Below are positions 37,801 to 49,800 of a stretch of 64,000 nt of DNA, one piece after another. Source of the DNA: Telopea speciosissima (Eukaryota > Streptophyta > Magnoliopsida > Proteales > Proteaceae); assembly GCF_018873765.1 (NCBI RefSeq), contig NC_057916.1, positions 13,141,501 to 13,205,500 of the forward strand, in the 5' to 3' direction. Every line of letters begins with the position of its first letter. Positions within the stretch are counted from its first letter, which is position 1. Under the pieces are notes generated by a model that was not told the origin of the DNA, searched no databases, and saw only the letters and a list, made by a program, of their open reading frames with translations. Both the position numbers and the translations under genes were made by a program.

Positions 37801-40800
37801 CCAAAATAGAAGAACCAGAACTGACTAGCAGAACCAAGATCCCCAAAACAGAGAAATAGACAACATAGGGAAAAAATCAATTGCTTGCAGCAGAGATATC
37901 ACAACATAGTGGATATTAATTCCACTTTCTTTCCTTCCATAATCACCTATGGAAGCTGCACAAACGAGGTTTCTGGTCGGTCTCAGTTGCCAATTGTTGG
38001 AAGAAGATGCATGGTCAGCTGCCTGCCTGAGCCTAGAATTAGTAATGGCAATGCCCAGACACAGAGATTGAGTGAAAAAGACTGACTTGAGAGCTTCATC
38101 ATGTTTTCCATGGCTGGCACTGGTTTCTCGTTCAGGTCAAAATGTATCGTCGCATGCCCTGCCTTATTGATATCCTCCGCGATGCTACGGAGCTGCTTCG
38201 GCTGAGCTCATCCAATGACACGTCTGGTGCCCGTCAAGGGCCTAACCCGTTGGGAACATCTTGTTGCAAATTTTGCAGTGCTGGGGCGACTTTGTCTATG
38301 GCTGTCTATAATTCTTCTTCTTCTCCTCCGGTTGAGATTGGGTCATCATCTGCCGCTACAATTGCCAAATCATCCTCCATATAGGTGGTGGTTGTAATGG
38401 GGATGTTCTTTCCCATCTTATGGCTTAACCTGTGTCCACCTAAGACCTTGTGTGAGGTGAAGGTTTTATTGCAAGTTTTGTAGAATCTATTGGACAAGGT
38501 GGTTGTTGATTTCGATGGTTGTTGTTGCTTGTAATCAGTCGAACCCATCTCTATGGCCCTTTCCAGACTCTTGAGTTTCATCTTTTTCTTCTACCTCCTC
38601 ATCTTCTGCTTCTTCAACTTCTGACCAAAACCATCTCAAACATGCAAGAGCGCTTGTCAGAATGATCTGGTTGGCTTTGGATGAGTGTAAGCTGTAATCA
38701 GTGGTCTTGCTACCGGACTCTCCCGCTGCTCGGTGAAGTGAATGAATCTGTGATGTCAAGTCTGAGCTTCTTGGTGGGTATGGGTCTAGTTAGGTATTCT
38801 GCGTTTTGTGTGCCATCTGATTGTGATTGTGAGTTGTCATCGTTGCTTCTCCTCTTTGACAAGTCCCCCAAGGTTTGATGAGGGGGTTGGGGAGAGAGAC
38901 AAGAGATTGTAGGGGCAGGATGTCTAGCATGGGTGGGTTTGGGTTGGGGGGGGGGAAGGGGGAGCATGGTGGGGGCAGAGTTGCAGGGGAGGGAGGGGTA
39001 GGGAAGGTGAGAATGAGAGCGTGAGAGGGAAGGGGATGTTTCATAAAGGGGCTACATGAAGATGGGGCGGAGTTGTGTGGGATTTGCAAGGTGGGTTGGA
39101 GTGGGCGTGGGGTTGCAACAGGGGTAGGGTGGGGTGAAGTCAGAAGAGGGAGGGGATGGTCGTTGGGGCAGGATTTGCAGCAGGGGTGAAGAATAAGAAG
39201 GAAAAAAATGATTGAATGATAAAAATAATGAAATTGGAAAACAAAGGTGATGAAAACTGGAACTGGTTAATAGGAGGGGTAATTTGGCCATTTCAAATTA
39301 GAAGGGGAGAACAAGAGATAAGAGTTCACCTTTAGAGGGAAATCAGATGTGAAACTTCTGACAAGGGAATTTGAGTAAATAGAGTGTAAGTTCAGGGAAG
39401 TGGTAGAAATTTTCCCTATTAAATATTATACCGTGAGGGAGAGTGTTTGATGTTGAGTTATTGTCTTGCTTAAGTTCTTGAGTCAGTGTTAGTTACTTTA
39501 AGTTGTCTATGTCTTTATCTGTAATTAGACTTGTAGTAGGTTTCCTAAACATAATATATATGTGGGACCATAGTTTAAGATCTCGCGATATATCGGTATC
39601 TTGGGCTGGTCGAGATATCCGAAATATCCAAAAAATACCGAAATTTCGCCGAAATATGGTACTTTTTCTGCCATATTTCGGCAGTCCATTTCGGTGGGTT
39701 TTTGGCGTTATTAAGGCCTGATACTTCATGTACACCCTTATTTAAGCTAAATAAACACATTTAAACCTTCATATTGCAAAAAAATGAAACTCAAAGTGGT
39801 GTTTTGGGTATGCATCTTTGATTGACAGTATACGGTCGGACCCTGAGGTATAAATAGTTAAATACACATTGTATAAGTACTTAAAGACATAATAACAAAT
39901 TGAAACAAAGTAATGAATCAAAAATAAAGTTTCAAATGTAGCCTGGGCTTTAAACTTTAAACTCAAAATTTTATAAGTGCATAAAGTCATTAGTTCAATA
40001 CTCAATAATCAATACACAAAGTCAGAAGTTCACAAGTCACAACTCACAAGACTCACAAGTCACAACTGTCATGAATATATCACAACTCACAAGTTAGAAG
40101 TTCACAACTCACTACTCACAAGACACCGTGAGGTTGTAGATCCACCTCTGGTGTCTAACATATATAAATATCATCACCATCTAACAACTCTTGAACATAG
40201 TAATTTCAAAAAAAATAGTTTTAAAGAAAAAAGATTTACCTTAAATAGTGAAAAATCCTTGGAGGATGTGCTTGGATGAGGCTCCGACGTGTTTCCGGCA
40301 ACCATCTGTCGAAAATGAGGATGAACAATGCTTGGATGATGCTTGGAAGAGTGGAAGAAGAGGAAAAAATGAAAGCTTTAGAGCTCTATGCAGGTCTCGG
40401 TTGATATATCGACTGAGATTTGCGAAATTCTGATTTTAAACACCAGGTCACGTGAGCCATTTAAGTTAAAAGGGAATATTTCGTGATATCGCGAGATATC
40501 TCTGATATCTCACGAAATATCGTCTAAATATTGTATTTTTTCATTTTGACCAGCCATCTCGTCTCGGTAGGCTCGAGATTTCCGAAATATGCCGATATAT
40601 CGGCGATATTTCACGAAATCTTGAACCATGTGTGGGCCTAGATGACAATAGGAATCATTCTGAGTCCTATCATGGTCTAAGACTCTCCCCTTTTCCTATC
40701 GACATCTCTCGTATCTCTTCTTTTTGTTCCTTTCCAAACATAGGTCAACTTTAAGCATCTAAGATAATATGGGTAGTGTTTTCAGATTCTTATGGTTTCT

Positions 40801-43800
40801 GCTTTGCATTGTACATCAAGAATTTCAGAGTAATTACAAAAGGTGTCTTATAAAAACTATAAAAAAAGATGCATGAGCAAGTTCACAAAAGATCAGGTGA
40901 ATTGTTGTTTTTGATGCATCTACTTAGCAAAAAAAATTTGTGTAACAGTGTCATTTGAACTCTGAAAATAATATACCAGTGACCTAATAAGGCCTTGGGT
41001 TGATGGTCACTTTCTCAACAGGGGCAACATTTCTTTGAAAAATCTAGTATTCAGTGGTGTAGTTTTCCATAAATACTCTAGCATTGCTTGATATTGTATA
41101 CATTTGGCAAAATTGGGTCATCAATATAGTGATAAATGAGGTTTAGTTGTTTTTTTCCTTCTTCCTTGTAGCTGGAGCTTCGTTTTTTTTTTATTTGTCT
41201 CTAGTCTTGTATAATGGTCTCTTATGCTTTGCAGGACATCCGAATCATTCTCACCAATCTGCTTGCCAAGATATAATCCTATGGCCTTTCTTTATGCTTA
41301 TGTTCGTTACCTTGATGTGAGTAAGATATTGCAATTGTATTGTTTGTTACATGTTTTGTTGTGCACCTTCAGGGATCGTGGTCAAATGGTTCTGTTTTTA
41401 CCTGAGGATGCTGTCGTGATCATGGAACCTGTGGTCTTTTTTTTTTTATTGCGTGTGAAACTATTGTTTGCCTATCATTTCTTTCCCCTCTTTTTCCACC
41501 AATATTATAAGTGATAATGTACACGTTATCATATGAATTAATAATATCTCTGGCAGGTAGACACTTACTTGGTGTTGCTTACGACTAGTTCTGATGCTTT
41601 CTATCATCTTAAAGACTGCAGGTAATTATGTCTCTGTTGTTGTATCAAGAGTAAAAGTTTTTACAGTTTGGTTCTTTAGATCTTTTGGGTAGGGTCCCAC
41701 CAGTCCACTTCACTTGTCACTTGTTCTCTGATCTGATTACTATATTTGTCTGTGTTCTATTTTTATTCTGTGGCTAGTTGAAGTGGTAAGTTTGACTTTT
41801 CGGCTGATTAGATTCTTGACCATGTCAGGAATCTTTTACAAAGTTCAATTAATGCGATGAAAATAAATACGAGTTTAGGTCCAGGCAACCTTTTCTCTAA
41901 AAGTTGTTGCTAGATTGGGAAGGTAGTTAATGTGCTTTCCATCTATGGGACAAATTTAAACCTTATCCAACTTCATCTATTACTTGTGTTTATTTTCTTA
42001 GTCTCTTTGTTGGTGTATAAAAGAAGCATAATTTTGTAGGATTCGTGTTGAAATGGTCCTTTTGAAGTCAAATGTTCTCAGTGAAGTTCAGAGATCCACG
42101 CTAGATGGTGGTCTGCAAGTTGAGGATCTTCCTCTCGATCCTTCTCCTCGCTCGGGATCTTTATCTCCCCATTTGGGGCAGGACAGACTTTTGACTGAAT
42201 CTCAGGAGAGATTCAAAGAAGCATATGTTGGAATTGGTGGTCCTGCTGGACTTTGGCATTTCATTTATCGAAGCATTTACCTGGATCAGTATGTATCTTC
42301 AGAGTTCTCACCACCAATTAACAGTTCCAGCCAGCAAAAAAGGTGATACTACTGGACCTTATATCAACTTTGTGATGGATTAATGATAACTTTCTCAATG
42401 TGAAAATATTTTCTGCTATAGTTCCATTGGTTAGTAATGAAATACTCATGTTGCAGACTCTATAGAGCCTACCAAAAGCTGTACGCTTCCATGCATAATC
42501 GAGGAATTGGGCCCCATAAAACTCAGTTTAGAAGAGATGAAAACTACGGTATGCATTCATTTCTAGATACAAGATTCTCATTTCTAATGAAGCATTTCCA
42601 TATAGCTGATCTTTGGTAGGCAGGCTTTTATTTCGTCAAATTATTGGTGTTTTATGACATTGTAGTTGGTATAAATCAAACTTTGGGCACATTGGTCCAA
42701 AAGGAGGAAAACTATAAAGGATAGGTTAAGAAGATACTGTTAAGCACTATGGCTCAGCCATATCTGAGGATGGTGTTTTTCATCCCAGATTTAAGATGGT
42801 TTATCTAATGGAGCAGATTCGTTTGGGAAATCAATCAATTGAATAGAGCCACTTTTGAGTGACATTTAGGAGACCTATAAAATTCTTATTCTAATTTGCT
42901 TATTGAAACTGTCCTATCTGTTTCATTTTCTAAAAATTCGGCAAACTTCTGGTATTTCCGTGATCTCCTATGTTTTATGACATGGATGAAACTACAGGAA
43001 TGAGTTCTATTAAGTTGTACAAAATGGAAGTCATACTTGAGGTGTTTGAAGAGGCGGCCTACATGGAAGTTCACTACTTAGGGATGATGAGAGGAATTAA
43101 GGCCTTTCTTTGGAGATATTTAATGGACCATTTTGGAAATTGAAGCTCAACTGCCCAAGATCAGTGTGTTTTAGAGATATGGTCTGAATTCTTAAGTATC
43201 TGTGGAGATTAGAAGCAGATCTCTGATTATTTATTTTCCTTTCTGAAACTTATGCCCTTCAAATTTCAGGAGAATATTGGGTGGTTCAGTGGACATGAGC
43301 ATATGATTGGTTCATGGAATGATGGAAAGCAGACATTGGGTTGACTAGACTCAAGTTCTTGACTAGTCACACCCAGGCTAATGACTTGCTGTGGTACCTG
43401 GGCCACATTTCGATGAAACTATGTGATGAAAGCTTGAATCATCCTTGATGGATTTTATTCCAGTTTGACTTCTCTACGACGAAACAGAGCCTTCCACAGC
43501 AATTCATGTTGTATACAAATACTATCATACCTGAGTGATGTAGATTCATCACCGAAATAGGCTTGTTTTATTAGGAATAAGTCTAGGTTTGGGTTATATA
43601 CATGTTGGACCTTTGAGTCCATGGGTTTTCAATGTAATAGGCTTTATGGACCTAAAGTATGGGTAATAGGGTTGCATATGGGATTAGATGTTTTAGTTCC
43701 ATAATTAGTTTTATTTTGGTGTTTTTGTTTTTCTTAAATTGAATCGGTTCAACCAGTGGTTCAATTTAAGTGACTTAAGTAGTTTTTCTTTTAAGTGTTT

Positions 43801-46800
43801 AGTTGGGCTGGATTAGGACACTATTTAGAGTCTATTTGAGTTTCCTAGTCAGTTTAGGTTACCTAATAGGTTAAGGATTGGGTTATGCCTTTCTTTTTTA
43901 GTGTAGGAGCCTATTTTTGAGTATTTTATGTAAGGTTTTAAGGGGGGCAAGTATTGGAGACAAATTTTGATATTAATAAAAAACTTTTTGCTGCTCTTTT
44001 TCTCCATTGAAGATTTTGTCTTGTGTTTGATCAAGGCTGGTGGGATCGGTGTTTGATCCGATTGACACTTTGCAGTGGGAAGCCCGGGTGGTTCGTTTGA
44101 AGGAATCGATGTTCGATCCAATTGACACCTTGCGGTGGGAAGCCCGAGTGGTTTGTTTTGGTTTTCTTTGCATCTCCATTACTGTTCTATAGTCAAGCAA
44201 TCTTGATCTCAAGGTTCTCTTCATCAACTATTGGAACACATATTTCAAATGTTTGGGCTATGACATTGGATGGGTGGACAGATGATGAAATTGACTCTAT
44301 GGTTGAGGTTGGCGGTAATTCTTCTACTAACAAAATCTATGATTTATTACTTCCATCCCTAACCTAATATATTTGGGTTCCCATTGTTCTCTTGGTTTCC
44401 TCATACGATTTTTTCGCCCCATTATTCTCCTGGTTTTACCCTAAAACTGATCCAGCTTTTGATAAAAGATCCTGTTTTGGTTCCTAGTTTGACTATTCAA
44501 ACCTAGGACTACATTACTTAGCCTTCGGGAAGTGATTAATTCTCCTTCAAGATCATGACTATGAAGCAACTGGGCCGTTCCCCTCCCTGTAATGGATTCA
44601 GAACTTAAGAAACCAGAATACTGAGAAGATGAGAGGAGAGGAAGAAAATGGAGAAGTTGAAAAGTAGGAGTTATGTACCGGTCAAACTTAATTTGGTGTG
44701 CGCAAATGCTGTCAAAATCGCTCTGTATGAAAATATTTTTTTGGACATCAAAACAAATGAATATTTTACCGCACTTTTGGTTTTTAGCAATGTCTTACCA
44801 TATTAAGATTTATGGAATTTTTAGATTTGAGAAAAACCCCAGCATTAGAAAGTTGAAAATTGCACCTACTGCTAAAAATCCAGTTATTGTTCTTGAACTG
44901 GGGGGTTGACTTTTTTTCCTTTTGGAATTTGATTTTTTAACTATTTTTATTGGATTCAAATAGGGGGGTATTTGCTTATTAATGAATAATATCTTATTTA
45001 AATGATATTAGGCATAAATAAGTGTTTGTCTTGGTTCTTGGCATAAATAAGTGTCTGCATTCCAATGTTTGCATAGATAGGTGTTTATATACCAAGATTT
45101 TCCACCAAGATCTCAAGATTTGGCACTCGTATAAAGGAGTTTGGGTCTAGATTCTCGAGAACTCGGCGAGATCTCGATCGAGTTGTTGCACTTTTTCAAC
45201 TTGTATGCCAACTCGTCTTGGTTCCTCAAAAAACCGAGAAACTCGCCGAGATCTCGTGAGTTCTCGAACTATGGCTGCTATAAGTGACACTTTTATTGAG
45301 AAATCTTCAAGTGATATGACTTAGAGTTCTACGTCGGGTACCTCATCCACTGTGTCCTGTGATGATTATAACCAATTAGTTAAACGCCTCCAACAACTTG
45401 AAGCTAATTCTGCCTCCACTGCCACCGTAGCATATAAAGGTAATTCAGTCTTTTACCCTTCTTCTGCCTCCTAGCTTATTGATTTTGGTGCCTCCGGTCA
45501 CATGACTAGTAAGTAGGGCTGTAAACGGATTGGATTTGGCTTGGATAGTGCTATATCCGCATCCGCATCCGCATCCGATTAGCTAGCGGACGGATTCGGA
45601 TAGTGCTAAACGGATACGGACACGGATACGGATCGGATATTTTATTTGTTTACATGTAAATATAGCTTTTCGGATAGCTATAGCCTATCCGTATCCTCAT
45701 CCGTTTAGCTTTCGGACGGATTTAGATAGTGTTAAACGGATACGGAAACGGATTTCGGCTATTCATTTACACCCCTACTGGTAAGTCACATCTGTTTTCT
45801 TCACTGAATCAAACTTCTTTTAATGTTATCCTTGCTAATGGGTCCTCCACTAAAGTAACTGGTCAGAGAGATGCTTCTCCCACATCCTCCATGACCCTCT
45901 CTCATGTTCTTCATGTTCCTAAATTACCTCTAAGCCTTTTATCTGTTAGTCAACTTACTAAATCCCTTAATTGGTCTGTAACTTTTTATCCTTTTTATTG
46001 TGTTTTTCAAGACCTTAGACAACGATTGTTGGCGGGCTTGAGTGCGATGGCCTGTATTACCTGGATGGCACAAGACCTTCTACTGCAACTACTTCTACTA
46101 CTAGCCTTCTCCCATGCAATAGCATTCACAGCTTGGTCACCCATCTCTATCAAAACTTCAGTTAATGGTCCCTAGTTGCAAGTCTACATCTCATCTTGAA
46201 TGAGAAGCCTGTGAACTGGGCAAACATCACCGTGCCTCCTTTCTTGCCCGTACCAAACCTAATAGTTCCTCTTTATTTTCTTTAGTGCATTCTGATATTT
46301 GGGGTCTGTGTCGTGTTCATAATAGATTAGGCTTTTCTTATTTTGTTAGTTTTGTGGATGATTATTCGCATTCTACTTGGGTTTACCTGTTAAAGGATTG
46401 GACTCAATTTATTAGTGTATTCAAAATTTTTTATCAGGAAATAAAAAATCAGTTTGATAAGTCCATTAAAGTTTTTTGTTTTGATAATGCTCTTGAAATA
46501 CACCCAATCGGAAATGTCTGATTTCTGTCTTATTCATGGTATTATTCCCCAAACAAGTTGCTCGTACACTCCACAACAAAATGGAGTGGCCGAATGCAAA
46601 AATAGGCACTTACTGGAAGTGGCCCGGTCCATTATGGTCCACATGAATGTTCCCAAACTGTTTTGGTGTGATGTTGTCCTCACTGCTTGTTACCTTATTA
46701 ATCGTATGCCATCATCTGTTTTAAACAATAAAATTTCTCTGTCTCTCCTGTATCCTGATAGTTCTTTATTTCCTTCTCCACCGCCTGTGTTTGGCTGTGT

Positions 46801-49800
46801 GTGTTTTGTTCACATTTTTCACCCTGTGGTTGATAAATTATCTCGCCGCTCTATCAAATGTATCTTTGTCGGTTATTCTAGAACTCAGAAAGGATACAAA
46901 TGCTTTGATCCAGTTTCTAATAAACAATATGTCAGTGCTGACATCCCTTTTTTTTTAAAATACCCCTTATTTCTCTTCTCCTATGCCATCTAATGTGACC
47001 CCTGATGATTTTTTAGGTCCACCTATACCTGTACCCATTCCCATCTCATCATCTGCATCGGCACACGTCTATCATCGTCGTCGCTACCAACCCCTTGCCT
47101 TACCATCCCCTACTACTTCTGAACCGGCTCTTGCAGTACCTGCTCCTCATACTTCCTGTGCTCCAGAGCTGCCATCCACTAATGCCGACGTCGTTCCTCC
47201 AACCCCTCCATCTGATTTCGACGCTGAGGTCTATCTTGACTTACCAATTGTTGTTCGTAAAGGTACTCGCATATGCACTCAGACCCTGCTTGGAAGGCAA
47301 CAATGGATACATAAATGGATGCTTTGTTATCTCGACAAACTTGGACTCTGGTTTCTTTACCACCTGGCAAAGATTTTGTCAAATGTCGATGTGTTTATAC
47401 CATCAAATATAATCCTGATGGTTCTGTTGAGCGGCTTAAGGCCCGATTAGTTGCTAAGGGCTATACTCAGACATATGGTGTTGATTACTTCGAGACTTTC
47501 TCACCAGTGGCACGCTTGAATTATGTTCATATTCTTATTTCTTTGGCTGTTAATTTTGACTGGCCCTTATATCAGATGGATATCAAAAATGCCTTTCTCT
47601 ATGGTGATCTTCGAGAGGAAGCTTATATGGAGCAACCTCCAGGGTATGTTGCTCAGGGGGAGGATTCTACCAAAGTTTGCAAGCTTCGTAAAGCAATTTA
47701 TGGGTTGAAACAAGCCCCATGGGCATGGTTTGATAAGTTCAGCTCCATTGTCACTAAGGTTGGGTTCTCACAATGTTATTCTGATCATTCTGTTTTCGTT
47801 AGTCGTCAAGGCTCCAAAATGGTGGTGATGGTGTTTTATGTGGATGATATTATTATTTCTAGGAATGATACTTCTGGTATTACTCAAGTTAAGTCATGTC
47901 TTCATTAGCATTTTCAAATGAAGGACTTGGGTGCTCTCAAGTCTTTCCTTGGTATTGAAGTGTTTCGAAGCAAGAAAGGTGTTACTTTATCTCAACGGAA
48001 ATGTGTCCTTGATCTACTAACTGATATCGGAATGCTTGCTTCCAAACCTGTAGATACTCCCATGGATCCCCATCAAAAGCTTGGGTCTACTGAGAGTGAA
48101 GATTTTACAGATGTTCATCTAAGTTGGTGGTTGTTGTAATAGTTACCATTGGTTTGTTGTAATAGTGTCTAAGGTGGTTGTAATAGTGTTTATAGGGTAG
48201 CTATAACTAGCAACCCTCCTCTCCATTGTAAGGCATCCTTTGAAAGACAATACAAACCATCTCCTGGTATCAGAGCCAGGTTAGCTTAAATCTCTTCTTT
48301 GCCTTATCCAAGAGAGCACTGCTCTCATAGTTAGCCTTTTGAGTTCTTAAGTCATCCGGTGAGTATGCTCTGAGGTTGCCTCTCTGAGGATCCTCCTCAT
48401 CAGAAAAGTCTAGATTGACTAGTTGGGAAACTCATTTATCTTACTATCACCCGCCCAGATATATCCTTTGACATTGGAGTTATTAGTCAGTTTATGCAAC
48501 ACCCAAAGAAAATTCAATGGGATGCTACTTGTCGTGTACTTCGATATCTAAAGGGTGCTCCTGGCAAGGGTCTAATTTATCGACCTAATCGGAATGCTAA
48601 TTTGGTTGGGTTTTCTGATACTGATTGGGCGGGCGCTGATGATGATAGGCAGTCGACTACTGGATATTGTACCTTTGTAGGTGGTAATTTAGTCACCTGG
48701 AAAAGTAAGAAACAAACTACTATTGCCCAATCTAGTGCTGAAGCTGAGTATCGAGCGATGGCACATACTACAGCCAAGTTGATGTGGATTAAATTATTGC
48801 TTCAGGAGTTGGGGTTCCCTTTTTCTCAAGCTATGAAGATGTTTTGTGATAATCAAGCTGCTATTTATATTGCTAGCAATCTATTTCATGAGAGGACTAA
48901 GCACATAGTTGACTGTCATTTTGTTCGTGATGCTGTTATGAAGAAGCTAGTTTCTACTCCTTTTGTTTCCACCACTAATCAACTTGGTGATATGTTTACC
49001 AAACCTCTGTTTGGACCTGCTTTCCGGAAAAATTGTTCCAAGCTGGGTCTTGGTGATTTGTACGCTCCAGCTTGAGGGGGAGTGTTAAAGTATCGAGTGG
49101 TGTGAGATTCTCAATTTAGGCTATTCCTAGTCCTAATCGAGATTCTCTGTTTTGGCTTTTGTACTTAGATTAGGATTCAAAGTTTAGTATGTTATTCCTA
49201 ATTACGTTTTGATTCCTGATTGTAATTGGATTTTAAAATATAAATAAAGCTGGGGGACAAGAGAATGATCTGTGCAATCATAGCTTTCTCTCCTGTCTCT
49301 CTTCTCCACTCTTCTTCTCCATCTCCTCTCATCACATCTCTTGGTTCTGGTGTTTTAGAGCTCTGACCTGCTACAATTATTATTATTAATCTTAATTTCT
49401 ATCTGGGAATTTAGCTATAGAAACATGGTTGTTATACTTCGGTTTGCATTTGCTATTTGGGTAGACAAATAATGCCTTCTTATTTTTGGAGGGGGGTGGG
49501 TGTAGCAGTAATGCCATCATTTTTTGGATTGCATGTGTGGTTTCTTCCTATCATACTAATTAAAAAAATCATACCTCTTTTGCTTGTTGACTAGTCGAAT
49601 AGGTGTCACCACGTCATTGAGTAATCAATGGTTTGCCTTGTAAGGTAACAAATGCTTAGATACAACTCATATTTTTCACAGCCTTGGCTGTTGAGGTCTG
49701 GAGAAGAGTAGAGGAAGTGGTGCTGGATAGCTAGGTTCAACTTTGCTGCTGAGGATAAAACCCCATCAAGGTTTGAGGGGAGGAACATGATTATTGGAAA

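Larger units (their letters stand above)
45280..49375 (+). mobile_element. Ty1/copia LTR retrotransposon fossil, MON1 intron 12
   Basis: Parts appear in copia order: a protease/GAG-pre-integrase region (about 45460-46270), integrase (about 46270-46990), reverse transcriptase (about 47300-48110, with the YVDD-type core) and RNase H (about 48420-49075). A purine tract GAGGGGGAG and one LTR of 293 bp (49083-49375, TGTTAAAG...TGCTACA) follow. Integrase before reverse transcriptase defines Ty1/copia. No matching LTR is seen upstream. The element is broken, with several lesions, and carries two later insertions (45514-45777 and about 48120-48410). It lies in the same orientation as MON1. It cannot be dated from LTR divergence because only one LTR is seen. 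Confidence 0.9.

Noticed and set aside
41317-41514. Read-through frame after MON1 exon 9
   Set aside because: A good donor (GAT|GTGAGT) and exon 10 restore the conserved L-D-V-D-T-Y sequence; the read-through lacks family similarity and becomes poly-F.
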